Made by a program: the position numbers and the translations under genes. The notes beneath the pieces are model-generated. The model searched no databases. It saw only the letters and a program-made list of their open reading frames with translations, and had not been told where the DNA came from. This document shows positions 22,330 to 33,842 of a stretch of 64,000 nt of DNA, piece by piece. This stretch comes from Gnetum montanum. Its lineage: Eukaryota > Streptophyta > Gnetopsida > Gnetales > Gnetaceae. How positions within the stretch are numbered: the stretch's first letter is position 1; each line of letters opens with the position of its first letter. The DNA lies in contig MNCI01015499.1 of NCBI GenBank assembly GCA_015680685.1, positions 1,221,554 to 1,285,553 of the forward strand, written 5' to 3'.

Positions 22330-24852
22330 GACTATGTGCGTTGAATGTGGCCTTTGGTTTGAAGGTAGTTTTGAAGTTTCATATGATTATGAGGCCTTTG
22401 GAGGGTTAGCCGCTTGTGATTGCAAAGACTTGGTTGGACTGTTGGTCCTAAAGAAAGGTCTCTTCTTTGTGCAATTGTCTAAACCAACAGTAGGGTGTGG
22501 ATCAACAACCGTTGTAACATTACGTTGCTGCAGCTGGGCAGGGAGCTCACCTTGCATGGCTGGAGTAGTTGGTAATGGAGTTAAGGGTGGAAGAGATGTA
22601 GTTGGATGAGAAGAATAGTATGTTTTTGGAACATCACTCCTAGGAGAAAGAGTTCTATAATACTCATGGGTTTGGTAGTGAGGTTGGGGAGCAACGTGAC
22701 TAGGAGAGTCACGTGGAGAGATTGGCTGCTGCACATAGTATCCATACATCAGTGGTGGCATTGACATGGTGATGGCATTCCCCATGATTGTGGGTGCTAC
22801 CATTGTTGATACTGCTCATTTGGTTGTGGTGGAGTTCCACTTGGATAATACATCAAGGGTTGGTGGAATTTCCTTGGGTTACCTTGGGGGTAAGGTAACC
22901 TTTGGGGTGTTTACCTTTTGTTTAATCATGGGTTGAGTGCATACATCCCAGGCTCTTGCAAATGTGATATTACAGGGAAAAATCCCTTGGGATGGTCATA
23001 TTGGCATATCTCACATCCATCATCATTGTCTATATCCGGATCCATAACCTCTTCGATGATGGCAACTTTGCCTTTACCTTTGTTACATGCATATTCAACT
23101 TCTCTTTTTTTTCGGTTTTCTCGATCACTACATTCCTCTCTAGACTTCTCTTCTATTTTGAGAACTGTTTGAAATCTATTATCTAGGGAGTCCCACATTT
23201 GATCCACCTTTGCTAATACTTTCGAGGCAAGTTTTTGAATGGGCAAGATTTTCCTATTCACCATCTCTTCGAGTGGTGACTCTTCTTCATGCTCACAAAA
23301 TCTAACTCCCTTCTTTTGGAGGGAAGGATATCTGTTATATTCTTCCACACTCTCTCTTTTCCTTAACTCACTTTCCTCTTTAGCAACTTGCTCCAACAAT
23401 CTTTGTACTTGATGGGCCCTAAGCTCAAATAGCCTTCCTTGGGCATAATTCCCAAGGGTTCTTCATGTTTCGTGCCTAAGCCCATCTACGAGATGATGTA
23501 GTTGTTCCCTTTGCCAGTAACCATGGCCTGGGGAACGAAGTAATAGTGCATAATATCAGCCCATGGCAGCATCCAAGGGTTCATGTCCTCCTTGTTTCCA
23601 TCCTTGGATTTGCTTTCCCAGGTTGGACACCTAGGAGTATGTTTGATACTTATCATTGAATAGTTCTAACATGGTACTCCATTGGTGAATGGATTCTAGT
23701 TCTAAGGATTGGTACCAGCTTTTCGCTTCCTTGATTAGAGTCCGTGGAAACAAATTGAGTTTTTGCCACTTGTTTTCTATGTTTTTCAAGGCACATGTAT
23801 CATGAAATGCTTGCAAATGATTTTGAGGATTAGCATTGTATTCCCCTTCAAATTGTGGGATATTGTTCATGTCCAATCTTTTGATCCTACTATCTTTTTG
23901 GTGCCTCATTGGGATTCTAACAACCTTAGTTATATCTAGCATACTTCAGGTAGCGAGTAGGGGTTCATCGTGATCATACTATCTATGGCGTCTATGATGC
24001 CTATGTTGTTCCCTACTCTCCCTCCTCTCATGTTGAGTTTCTCTAGAATGCCCTTGTCCCCTTTCTTGGCTACTTTGTCTATGATTCCTATTTCACTTAC
24101 CATTATCCACAAGGTCTTTTTCCTTGCATCTATGTCCAGATCCTGAAGGTGAGGGTGAAGGAGATGATGAAGGTGAAGAAGAAGGAGGACCATCACCATG
24201 ATGGTGCCTACTTCCTTCTCTTTGGTGGTCATGGCCTTGATCACGGTTACTATAAGAATGTCTATCTTTGTCATGTGTTCATGTTCCTTTTTTAGACCCT
24301 TTGTGTTTGTCGGTACCAGAATCTAGGTTATGGATAGTTGAGTGAAGATTTTGATACACAACCCCTTGACCAAAGTCAACGGGAGGAACATTATTGTGTG
24401 GGAGACCGCCTAAGGTAGGTTCACTACCCTCATTTTCACTTATGACATGCGGGACATTCCGAGATGACTTTCCCTTCATGGATTCATGACATCTCTCCTA
24501 TTGTAGATCCCTTGATGTTATGCCTTCGTGGGTTGATACTCTCTCGAGTCAAGATCATGCATGACATACTCTACCTATAAGTGCTGCATACCAATTCGTT
24601 TGAGATCATGAAGAAGCATGCCTAGGATAGAGTGATCAGGAGGTAACACTATGTTACCTTCTAAATCATGCCAATGCAGTTGTTCATCCTAGTGGAGGAT
24701 AAATGTAAAGTTTGGTATATACTCATCAGGATGAACGTATACCACATGAAATTGTTGAGGGATTGGTGGATTATCATGTGTACTATACCTCTGATTATTC
24801 CCTATATCAGACCTAGGCGGTGAAACACTCTCATAAGAAGAAGGAGACATAA
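22330..24852 (-). pseudogene. Gag of element C
   Basis: The frame starts at an ATG near 24852 (MSPSSYESVSPPRSD) and runs towards protease with only scattered stops and frame changes. The N-terminal third is polar. A Ser/Pro-rich stretch (PPSSSPSSSPSPSPS, about 24185-24145) leads into an Arg/Ser/His-rich basic region (about 24130-23960) that may bind RNA. The gag core follows: MNNIPQFEGEYNANPQNHLQ, WQKLNLFPRTL, SWYQSLE and STMLELFNDKYQTYS (23880-23631). After it come a charged coiled-coil-like region (23399-23050), a cysteine motif CEICQYDHP (about 23010) and a proline-rich tail. It is the structural particle protein, and similar blocks occur in A and B. Confidence 0.75.
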
Positions 24853-24969
24853 TTGTTTATTCAGTGTGCAATACTTTTCATTTTACTAATTGTAAGATAA
24901 ACAACCCTAAGGGTTCATTCCAATGATGTGAAGATTTCCTAAGTTCTAGCTAGCACACAACCAACAAAG

Positions 24970-24987
24970 TCCCTAGCAACAACGCCA
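24970..24987 (-). other. Primer-binding site of element C (tRNA-Asp type)
   Basis: The minus strand reads TGGCGTTGTTGCTAGGGA immediately inside the LTR. It matches 14 of 18 positions of the Athila tRNA-Asp primer site, and all differences are C-to-T or G-to-A. The following CTTTGTTGG is purely descriptive. Confidence 0.75.
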
Positions 24988-24988
24988 A

Positions 24989-25783
24989 TGATGAGCAGTA
25001 AGGTATCCCTATGCTTAACCATACGAATACAAGGGTACACACACGATCCGGTTGAATTCCAAGGACTAAGTGCTTATGTGCCTTTACAGAACCTAGATGA
25101 GTTAGTCAATCATTGTCTTCCCAAGCTTACTTGTATAGCATGATTGTATGGTTAAGTAAACTTAAGGTATATGATTTTTATATATTTTTATTTTTTTGTC
25201 TTGGTGCAATAAAGGGAGAAGTGAACTACTTAAGTAACCGATTTAAATTAACTAATCGACTATGCTCTAACTAGTCCTAACACCAGCATCTGTTCCCACT
25301 TACCATCCACATCTTGAACTAGTGTAGCACTATTGGGATTACCAAACGCTAATTGTTATTGGGTTACCAGGTGTTCCATGCATGCTCGAAGTGGTCGTAC
25401 TGAGTGTGCTTACTTGGGAAAGTTAACAAGGTGAGAGAGAGAGCATTAATTAACTAAGGAAAGCATTAAATAACTGTAAATAACATTAAATAAGAAATTT
25501 TTAATATTGAAAATTTTATCACAAAGTTCATTTTTATTTCTAGCCATAAGGTGTGCTCAGGTACACAATGCTCGAATAAAGATCCATTCACTTTATGACT
25601 CCTACTGCGGGCACTCAGAAATAATTCTAACTTTGAGAAGGAAAAAAGGCAAGAGTTTGGGTAAGGGACTAAGACTAATTAACCAACTATTATCAAACCA
25701 AGTGTGCCCACCTCTTATTTATAGGCAACAAGACAGGCCCCGATATCGAATGTCTGATATTGCTTGGAAGGCTTGGAAGGCAT
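24989..25783 (-). repeat. 5' LTR of element C, truncated
   Basis: It starts with TGATGAGCAGTAAGG and follows 16111 onward closely, including the antisense TATA box (TTATTTATAGGCAA, near 25715) and the first GATATCG motifs. At about 25783, after GATATTGCTTGGAAGGCTTGG, it diverges. The last 60-70 bases of U3 and the ACTCATCA end are lost. Confidence 0.8.
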
Positions 25784-25836
25784 TTCTCCTTTTTTTTGGG
25801 ATTAAAACCTTCATAGGATTTCATTGCCAAAGCTAG
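25784..25836. other. Short filler between elements C and B
   Basis: These 53 bases match neither LTR. They lie between the broken end of the C LTR and the start of the B LTR, and probably come from the sequence into which B inserted or from repair of a deletion. Confidence 0.4.
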
Positions 25837-26735
25837 TGATGAGTAGTGGAGCAGTCCAACACCCAACCATACAAGCCATAAGTGTTCACATGTGACCTGA
25901 TCGTAATCCATGGATGGCCAATGTTATTATGCTAGTAATTGAGTTGAAGTTTGAGACCGTTATCTTCCCACCTTGAGTTAGTGAATGCTAAGTGTATTAT
26001 TTAACTCATAGTGAGGGACATGATAACTAATGTTGTTAAGCCCATTTTACTCTTAGTGGTAAATGTAATGAAGGTGAAATTTAATTTAGATCTAAGTAAT
26101 TACAAGTAAGCAAATCTAGTCTAGCCCAAGTTGATGAGTATCTGGTCTTGATTTTCCTTACACATCTTGGACTTCATGTACCCATTACTAGGCTACTAAA
26201 TGTTATGCTACTAGGTGTACCAAGCAATAATACTATTGAGCTTACCAAATGATTACACTTAATTGCTCGAAATTAGTGATACTCATTCCACTTACTATTA
26301 GTAAGTAAAAGTAAAGTGCTTTGGAAAATAAAGCGTTATGCTAATAAAGTAGTAAACATTATGCTAAGTGAAATAGTAAACTAGAAGAATGTTGTAATAG
26401 TGGGAAATAGCTCGATCTTTATTTCTATGCACAATTTGTGTCCAAGTACAAACTGCTCGAATAAAGATTCTGTTCACTATATCATACCACACTATGGAAA
26501 TTCACACTTCTAATTGCTAAGTCTAAATTTAAGAAACAAAATTGCAAGAGCCTAGTTATTATTGGTATGAAAATTTATTGGATTTTATGCCTAAGTGTTG
26601 TATTTATAGGGCTACACCCATCTCAAGACATCTTTTCAACAATGATGTTGTGTATTAAGCATCATTGGATCAACAACATCGTTGATTCGACATCACTACT
26701 ACAGTGTTGTATGAACTTTAAATTTGGATTTATCA
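25837..26735 (-). repeat. 3' LTR of element B
   Basis: This LTR of 899 bases starts TGATGAGTAGTGGAGCAGTCC and ends TTTATCA. The antisense TATA box TATTTATAGGGC lies near 26600. Between it and the end is a cluster of overlapping ATGTTG, AACATC and GATGTT palindromic motifs (26635-26700). It pairs with 38358-39242. The polypurine tract complement (CCTCCAATGATTG) follows at 26736. Confidence 0.85.
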
Positions 26736-26941
26736 CCTCCAATGATTGATTGGAAACTTGTCCTTGAGTTACAAGAAAATGAGGATAGAGTCCCTTTCAA
26801 AATTAAGAGGCATATTCAACTATACATGAATTACTAACTATATACATGATACTGAATGCCATAGTGATGTTTTATAGAATTTAGACATAGTTATTTGATA
26901 AAATAGTAAAAAAAGACAAAACTGAAGAAGCTTGATGTAGC

Positions 26942-29690
26942 CTAAGTGCCTGTTGGTAGTGGCTCTACCATCGGCTGCTTTCCTTTATCATTAGGCTTCT
27001 AAAACTAGTATTGATTGAGCAACACCTTAAGCTTCTCTACCTTTGTTCTAGGGTCATGTACTATCTACGCCTATTGTGCAATTTGTGATGGAGCTGGTAG
27101 ATCCCATGGACATGTCAACTATGGGAACATTTTGTTTGCCTTGACGTACCATGCTGCAAAATGCCTTCTTTCTTCTTCAAATGCCCTAGCCATTTTGTGT
27201 AATTCCTGATAGTCTGACATTCCTCTAGCCAAGTTAGCTGCAAGATATTTCTAGCTTTGATAGCTAGCCTTAATTACTTCTTACTGTGAGTTTGCCACAT
27301 GTAACTTCTATAAGGCATTCTTCCTATCAGCAAACTCTTTCTCATATAAAACATATATGATTGCTACTTGTTGCTCCAATTCATTTTATGGCATGCCTAC
27401 TGTCAACATGACCAAGTTAGCATACTAAAGGTTTGCTAACCTCATGTATTTAGTAAGGTCCTCAATATACAAGTATTTATTCTTAATCTTCACCTAGTGA
27501 GCATAGGCAAGGCTATCTAGAAAGTGTTGCCAATCAGGATTTTATGCTAAAATAATGCTAATCTTGGCATTTTTCATCTAGATTTCCTTCTTATTTATCT
27601 ACTTATACATGCCCACCTAGTCATGGAAATGATCTTTGAGCCTCTCATGCTTTTTAGCTTTATTCTACCATGCATTTGTTTCATTTATAGGCTTTTGTTG
27701 AATGGCATGTACCTCCTCCATTAAGAGGGTCTTATTTTCTCATGCTAGGCGATGCTAATCTTGGTTGACTTGTACTAATTGCTCTCAAAGTTGCTGGATG
27801 CCTTCTTTGAGGATACTCTTTTAATGTTCAATGTTGGTCAACTAAGCATTTTCTGCAACTATTTGCTTATTCTCTTTTTGTAGGGTAGTGTGTGCCTTGG
27901 TATGTGCATAATTTTGTGCTTTGGCCATTGAGGCATCTCACACCTCTTTCTTCTTGCACTCCATCCACATGTTGTGGTTGATGAGGTAATTGATGTGTTC
28001 AGTTTTGAACTTGTCTAGTTGGTTAGGTGTAATAAATTGCATGGGATCTCTCTTTTCTACCCTTAGGATCACAAGCTCTTCTTGTAATCCATGAACTTCA
28101 TTTTTAGCATGCTTCGCCTTGGTTTCTACCATGACCAACTTTTCTTTAGTGGCTATGAGATTAGACTTAACTATAGTGACATCACTAGGGATGTTAAAAA
28201 GATTTTGCATGAGCTGTCCTATCTGCAACAATATGTTAAGTATGTCTTCATGTTCTACAAGAATCATCGAGATACCAACTAACATTTGAGCATATCTAGC
28301 TTTAGAAAGATCAGCTAGTGGTACAACAAGGACATTAAAACATTCTTTTATGTGATCTATGATCAGTTCTATAGCTCTAGCTACATCTTGATGTTGCATA
28401 ACCACAATCATGGCTCCTTCTCTAGTCTTTAGCATCACTTGGAATGATGTAGCATTTCTAGAACTTTGTTGTGACCCTCCCATCCCCCCTAATTGCAATA
28501 ATATTTGGCCACTAGTAGGATCTATTGAAATGGTGGGCCTGGCTACATCATTAATTACCTTGTAAATTTTGGTCCACTCATGTATTCCCTAGATGATAGT
28601 CTTTGTAATCTATGTAGATGACTCATTAATGGCTGATAATCCTTAGGCAGTGGCAATGGAACTTGTCACTATTTTTCTTGTTGTTGATTAATTGGTTGCT
28701 AGGTATTGGATCCTACTTGCTACTACTTAATAGTATTTTGGATGTTTTTAGTAGGAGTTGAGCCTGTTGCTCCCCCAATACCTACCTATTTCTTCATCTA
28801 ATCTTTATTTAGTAGCATTGGCTTTGACATCTTAGCATAGGAGGCATTTTTTTCTTTCATTAGAACATCATTGTTCTGGCTTGAGATGCTTGCCTATTTG
28901 CATAATTTCTTGATAAGGTAGGAGAATGGCAGTGTAGGTTTCCCTACCTTTTTCTCTTCAAATTACCACTTGATTTCTAGGAAGTAGAGATGAATAATGT
29001 TGATGTTTAAATTTTCCATCAAAATGGCACTTCCTCTAACTACAATTCTAGATATTTTGTTCAATCTCTTTGTAAGGAACATGTGAGATGTGCTAATCTT
29101 GAAATAAATTTTGTCTTTGGAAATTAGCTCACTATATTCTTTATCCTCCTTACCATAGGTTCTATGTAGCCACAATCTTTTAGCATTAGTATAAGACCTT
29201 ATTGAGATTTGTGTAACATTAGCTCCTTCCTTGGGTGGAATTAGACTTTTAGCTATTGCCTCTACTGAGTATGGCATAGAAATTCCTTCAATTTTCACCA
29301 TGGCATTTGCTTATTTGTTTTCCCATAATTGGAGTGTCTCTCCTAAGTACCAATCTCCACTTATTGTTAAGGTGGATCACAAGGGAGATGATTGCAGTTA
29401 GGTCTTGATAACATTTAGGGCAAACTCCATAAATGGATTAAAGTGAAGTTCCATAACCACTGTGAACATGATAGAGTTCTTCTAAATAGCTTGAAGGGAT
29501 TAAGGTGATAACATGAGGCATTGTCCTTATTCTAGTGGTTATGGTGCTTTAGCCTTTGCTTGGGTAGATTGGTCGGTAGTAGATGTTTGTTGATGGATGC
29601 TAAAGAACTATGCCTCCTGCTTCGCATGTTATGCTGGTGGGGTTTGTTCTCCAATGTGGCCCCTCCCTTGGCCTCTTCATCTTTTTATTT
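26942..29690 (-). pseudogene. Extra ORF of element B, downstream of integrase
   Basis: The decayed ORF has about 900 codons, with the start unclear near 29690 and the stop TAG at 26944-26942. After a Gln/Thr/Ala-rich N-terminus come FTVVMELHFNPFMEFALN, GDWYLGETLQLWENK, VKIEGISMPYSVEAI, LWLHRTYGKEDKEYSEL and ISRIVVRGSAILMENL, each with a partner in element A. The second part (28498-27938, open for 186 codons) is helical and charged (LIATKEKLVMVETKAKHAKN, LQEELVILRVEKRDPMQFIT), and a coiled coil is likely. It ends in DKGKQPMVEPLPTGT. No convincing signal peptide or membrane span is seen, which argues against a classical envelope protein despite its env-like position. The role is unknown. Conservation in three copies suggests that it was once selected. 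Confidence 0.65.
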
Positions 29691-30179
29691 TTCATTGTGA
29701 GGCTCCTCCTTTTAGTATCGTTTTTGGTGTCATTTGTAATTAATAGGAGTTAAAGATCATTAAAATGTTCATATTATTTTTAGATAAGTCTTTGCCTTAC
29801 TCATTCCTTTTGTTAGATTAAGTGCTTACTACATTATGATTACAGAGATAGAGAAATTTTCAAAAGAAACCCCTTAGATGTTATATCTTTTGTTTCATGA
29901 CCTCCCACAATTATTATCTTTTAGCTCATAATACTTTAGAATTGATTGGAATGGGTTATTAGGAGAGTTTATTAAACTTATTTGGCTTAAATGTACTAAG
30001 CTTATTCATGTTCTATCTCACTTACCTTTATAAACTATCCTTCAGAGTTAGATAAAGTTTTTGAAAATTTTGGCTTAGATTATCCTCGAGATCATCCCCA
30101 TGACTAAGATGAGCACTCCAAGATCAAATAGGTTCAAAAATCACAGAAATTGGAGTTGTAGGGCACAAGTTTTAGCTTG

Positions 30180-30400
30180 GGAAAGGTAGGAGATTAAAGT
30201 TTCAAAGAAGAAAATCAAAAAATCCTCTTGTAGTAAATTATGGAAATGAAAATTTTTTCTAACTTCCTTACTCTATATATACTATTTTTGCCACATGACA
30301 TCATTGATACGACATTGAATCAACGATGTATGAGGGCCTCATACATCATATCATCTATGTCGCCACAAAAATTTTCAATTTTCATGTTTATGTTTTGGTG
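30180..30400 (-). promoter_or_regulatory. LTR-like internal promoter upstream of extra ORF
   Basis: On the plus strand a TATGGAAATGAAAATTTT phrase, an antisense TATA box (CTCTATATATAC, near 30275), then GACATCATTGATACGACATTG and CATCATATCATC motifs occur in the order seen in the B LTR (26560-26700: TATGAAAATTTATT, TATTTATAGGG, then GACATC and GATGTT motifs). The block lies about 550-600 bases upstream of the extra ORF in its sense. This suggests a second promoter for a separate transcript of that ORF. The similarity is by eye and partial. Confidence 0.4.
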
Positions 30401-32061
30401 GAAAAAATGAGTTAAAATAAAGGATAGAAAGATAGTAAGCATTTATATAGAGTGTTGGAGTAGATATGATGATTTAGTTGTGAAAAATAGTCATCTAAAG
30501 TTCATAAAGAAGGAATGTCAGGCTATGAAAGTTTAATTAGTATTTTGGATGGATAAGAGATGGGTAATGAAGTTTTATTATTCAAACAGATTACAAGATG
30601 TCAAGGGAAATATTTATTGAGTTTTTTAGTGTTTTAGAAGGCATAAGATGATGTGGGATTGCTTGCTAGGTATATGATACAATAGTTATACAAGTGGATC
30701 CTCTCCAAAGCAGTCTTGAGCCCCTAATGCCCTTGTATAACCATACTTGAAAGTGTTCTTAGGCACTCAAGGTGTTGAATGTAATGCATACTTATTTAGG
30801 AAAACACATATATTAGTATCACTAGTTTGGGAAAATTACTCTATGTCATACAAAACCACAAGTTATAATTAAATATATAGTGAGGTGATATGGATCATAG
30901 AAAGGATTATAGAGAATTGGGATGTGAGGTATCTTACCATAGGCATAATGAATTCTTACATTTTATTAGTGGTTAAAGTAATCATTAGCCTTTCTATCTA
31001 AGATTCAAACCAAGTCCAAACGACATCTAGTGACATCACATTATTTCACCTCTCAGGTTCACAACCATAAGACTATCACCATTGCAAGGAGTATCATCAC
31101 TTGGCATTTTGTCCAGGGGAGGAGTTTATTCCTTATACTTTTTATTTTTTGAAATTTTTGAGAAGCCACCTACCTTCAAGCATGGGTAACATGTCTTTCC
31201 AATGGGACCCCTAGAAATTTATTTTGTGCATAGATTTTATTTTTTAACGGTGTCATTCTTACCAAAGGACTACCTTTAGGCATGGGTAACATGTCTTTTT
31301 AGTGACATGGTAAGGTAGCACTTATTGTACTCTTACTCCCATTTTCATTATATCTACAAGGATATAATACAACCTTATCAACATGATAGAACATACAATA
31401 GTGATCCAAGAGATTCCACAAATCCCCTTGATGTCATACCCTTCACATTCCCACTTGGTTCTGGATTCTTCTATCCAGGTATACTAATCATAAGTTTGTA
31501 ATGAGTTTTATTATGAAATAATATCATTATGATCATGGTAAGAACCTCTTATTCTTGGAATGAGTGAATGGATGTTGTGTTCTCACTATATCAATAATCA
31601 GTCCATCATGACTTGACAACATAGAGAAATCTTCACCTTATTGGACTACATCTTGCCTTATTCTTGGTGTTTTATTAACAATCAAAAATATGTGCAAAGA
31701 AAATGAAAAAAAAAAAGTATGAAAAGAACTATAAAAGGTAGCAAGAATGAAAAAAGATGAAAAGAATGGAAAATCAATAAAGAATTGGAAAATGTCATGA
31801 AAGTACAAAATTATTAAGAAATTGAAAAGTATAAAAAAATGAAAAAAATGTACCAAGAAAGTAGAAAAATGAAAAGAAAATGAAAATTCAAGAAAGTACC
31901 CATGTGTCTAGATAGACACCCCCATGACTATTATGAGAACTAAGTATTCTGAAGAAGGAACAAGCTAAAGATGTTTGAATTGATTGGGTAGATCCCTTGA
32001 GAATATTGGGATATTCATGATAGGGTTTGACCTATTGGATGTTGACAAGAATGAGCTTATG
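30401..32061 (-). other. 3' noncoding block of element B with A-rich tract
   Basis: No gene is supported between integrase and the internal promoter. The block shares phrases with element C (GGATCCTCTCCAAAGCAGTC, and GCATGGGTAACATGTCT twice). A strongly purine-rich, A-rich tract of about 220 bases (31680-31900) lies just after integrase, and a similar tract occupies the same place in C. Confidence 0.55.
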
Positions 32062-33200
32062 TTAGTTAGATGGGTGATGAATGTGTAAGGTACTTGAAGG
32101 ATAAGTTGATTGAATAATGTATGGTCCTTCCCAAAGCATTTGATATTTAGCCTTTTGTAGCACATTATTGGAATTATAGTAAAGGATCTTATCTTCTAAT
32201 TGTATTATCACTTTCCTTATTCGTGCATCTTGTCTATGTTTGGAGTAATGCTTATGGACCTTGTTGTGCATTAGTGCCATTGGCCTATTTTCATCTAAGA
32301 GATTCAGATTCATCAATCATTCCTTTTGGGCTAGGCTCAGGTTTAGGTCAAGTTCACTGGTAGTAGCTAAAGTTCAGAGCTTTGCTTGGATAGGGAGTGT
32401 TGGTAATTTCTCCATAAACTAGATTGTATGGTGAGTATCCAATAGGTAATTTCCATGACATCCTATAGGCCCATAGAGCATCATTAAGTTTAGTTCTCCA
32501 ATCCTTCCTAAACTTACTAACTATCCTAGTTAAGATTTTGGTAATTTCATGGTTAGTAACCTTGGTTTGACCATTAGCTTGGGGGTGATATGGTGTAGTT
32601 AGTTTATGGTTGACCCCTAGTTGTTGTATGAGGTTTTTTAAAGGTAGCACTAGTAAAATGAGTTTCATTGTCTAATATAAGCATTCTAGGCACTCTAAAT
32701 CTATTCACTTCTTTTGATTGGAAGAATTTAGCTATTGTCTTATCTATGCAATCTTTAACTACTGTTGCCTTTTCCCACTTAGTATAGTAATCCATAGTCA
32801 TAATAATGTATGATTTCCCATTCAATATAGGTGTTATCGATCCCATAAAACTGATTCCCCAAATATCAAATGGCTTCAAAGGTCATATCCACTACTACAA
32901 CCCTTCATTTTTGGCTATCATTCCTCCATCTTTTTGTCACTTTTAGTAAGACTGTGCAAAGTTATGGGTGTCTTTGAACAAGGTAGGCTAGAAGTAGCTT
33001 GCCATCATTAGTTTGAGTGCTGTTCTATGTCCTACATAGTGGCCTTCACATGAACCTTCATGGGCATCCTCTAAGATTCGTTGTTGGTCTAACTTTGGCA
33101 TACACCATCTAACTAGCCCATTTGCACAAATTTTGTACATGTTTTCCATTGAGTTCCATGTATATCTTTACTTTGTGAAGGAATTTCTCTCTTTGCTTTT
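32062..33200 (-). pseudogene. Integrase of element B
   Basis: The minus-strand reading gives IWGISFMGSITPILNGKSYI (the first catalytic Asp of the core is replaced here: GIS instead of GID), then RMLILDNETHFTSATF (second Asp in LDNE, where SDNG is usual) and YHPQANGQTKVTNHEITKIL (the catalytic Glu position reads Lys in NGQTKV, against NGQAEV in C). Then come AYRMSWKLPIGYSPYNLVYG and a C-terminal LWEGPYIIQSTYPS ending at a stop at 32062. The zinc finger region (33160-32900) is out of frame. All three catalytic positions or their contexts are altered, so the enzyme would be inactive even without the stops. Confidence 0.75.
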
Positions 33201-33282
33201 TGATCCATTCAATGGGAAGTTCTTGTGTAGTTAATTAAGTCATGTAATTAGCCATCCATGACTTCCTCATTGATTCTACAAT

Positions 33283-33446
33283 CTTCACTATTTGAGTAAA
33301 TAGGTTCTCATCAAGGAATTGGTTAGATAATAATTTTGTATACTCTTGGGAATCCCATTTGAGCCTTCACTATTTGAATAAATAGGTTCTCATCAGGGAA
33401 TTTGTTAAATAACAATTTTGTATATTCTTGGGAATCCCATTTGAGC
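33283..33446. repeat. 82-base tandem duplication in pol of element B
   Basis: Two adjacent copies share CTTCACTATTTGA.TAAATAG, GGTTCTCATCA.GGAATT and TTGGGAATCCCATTTGAG. The period of 82 is not a multiple of three, so the duplication shifts the reading frame between RNase H and integrase. The copies differ at several bases, so the event is not recent. Confidence 0.85.
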
Positions 33447-33842
33447 CTTGATAAATGATCAACAATAACATTTTCAGCTTCCTTTTTATCAATTATTGTG
33501 ATGTTGAATTCTTGCAAAATTATGAGCCACAGGATCACTCTAGGACTAACTATTAGCTTATTTAGGAGAAAAAAAATTACACTATGATCGGTATGGATGT
33601 AAATATGATACCCAAGCACATAATGTCAAAACTTTTCAAGTTTATAGACCATGAGCTCCATTTTCTTTATGGTGTAGTTTAGTTGTGCCCCAATGATGCT
33701 TCTTCTGGCACAATGTATATAGTAGTGTCTCTTATGATCATCTAACTACATCAATACTACACCAAGTGCATAGCTGAAAGCATTTGTCATAATATGAAAA
33801 GGCTTGGACTAATCTGGATTTTGAAGGTGTCTCAATCAGTTT
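33323..33842 (-). pseudogene. RNase H of element B
   Basis: The minus-strand reading from the end of RT holds a degraded ALGVVLM-like block and a KKMELMVYKLEKF-like block. A clearer 98-codon stretch (33619-33323) has YHIYIHTDHSVIFFLLNKLI with the DH pair, then IIDKKEAENVIVDHLSRLKW leading towards integrase. It matches C at 20230-20050. The 82-base duplication interrupts its C-terminal linker. Confidence 0.7.

Larger units (their letters stand above)
16111..25783 (-). mobile_element. Element C: Athila-like LTR retrotransposon with full gag-pol
   Basis: In minus-strand sense the order is 5' LTR (25783-24989, missing its outer end), primer-binding site, gag, protease, pre-RT spacer, RT, RNase H, integrase, a long 3' noncoding block, polypurine tract and 3' LTR (16950-16111). 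RT style (FMDDFSTYG, GYYRRFIENFS) and the tRNA-Asp primer site place it in the Athila lineage. Unlike A and B, it has no extra ORF between integrase and the 3' LTR. It is the best-preserved of the Athila-like copies, although each domain carries stops or frameshifts. Confidence 0.85.

Noticed and set aside
22187-22609. 140-codon plus-strand frame over the gag-protease junction of element C
   Set aside because: It lies antisense to the well-supported protease and gag frames, has low complexity and no family pattern; a shadow of the coding strand.
31638-31856. 72-codon minus-strand Phe-rich frame downstream of integrase in B
   Set aside because: It is the complement of the A-rich tract and is low complexity; no homologue in C.
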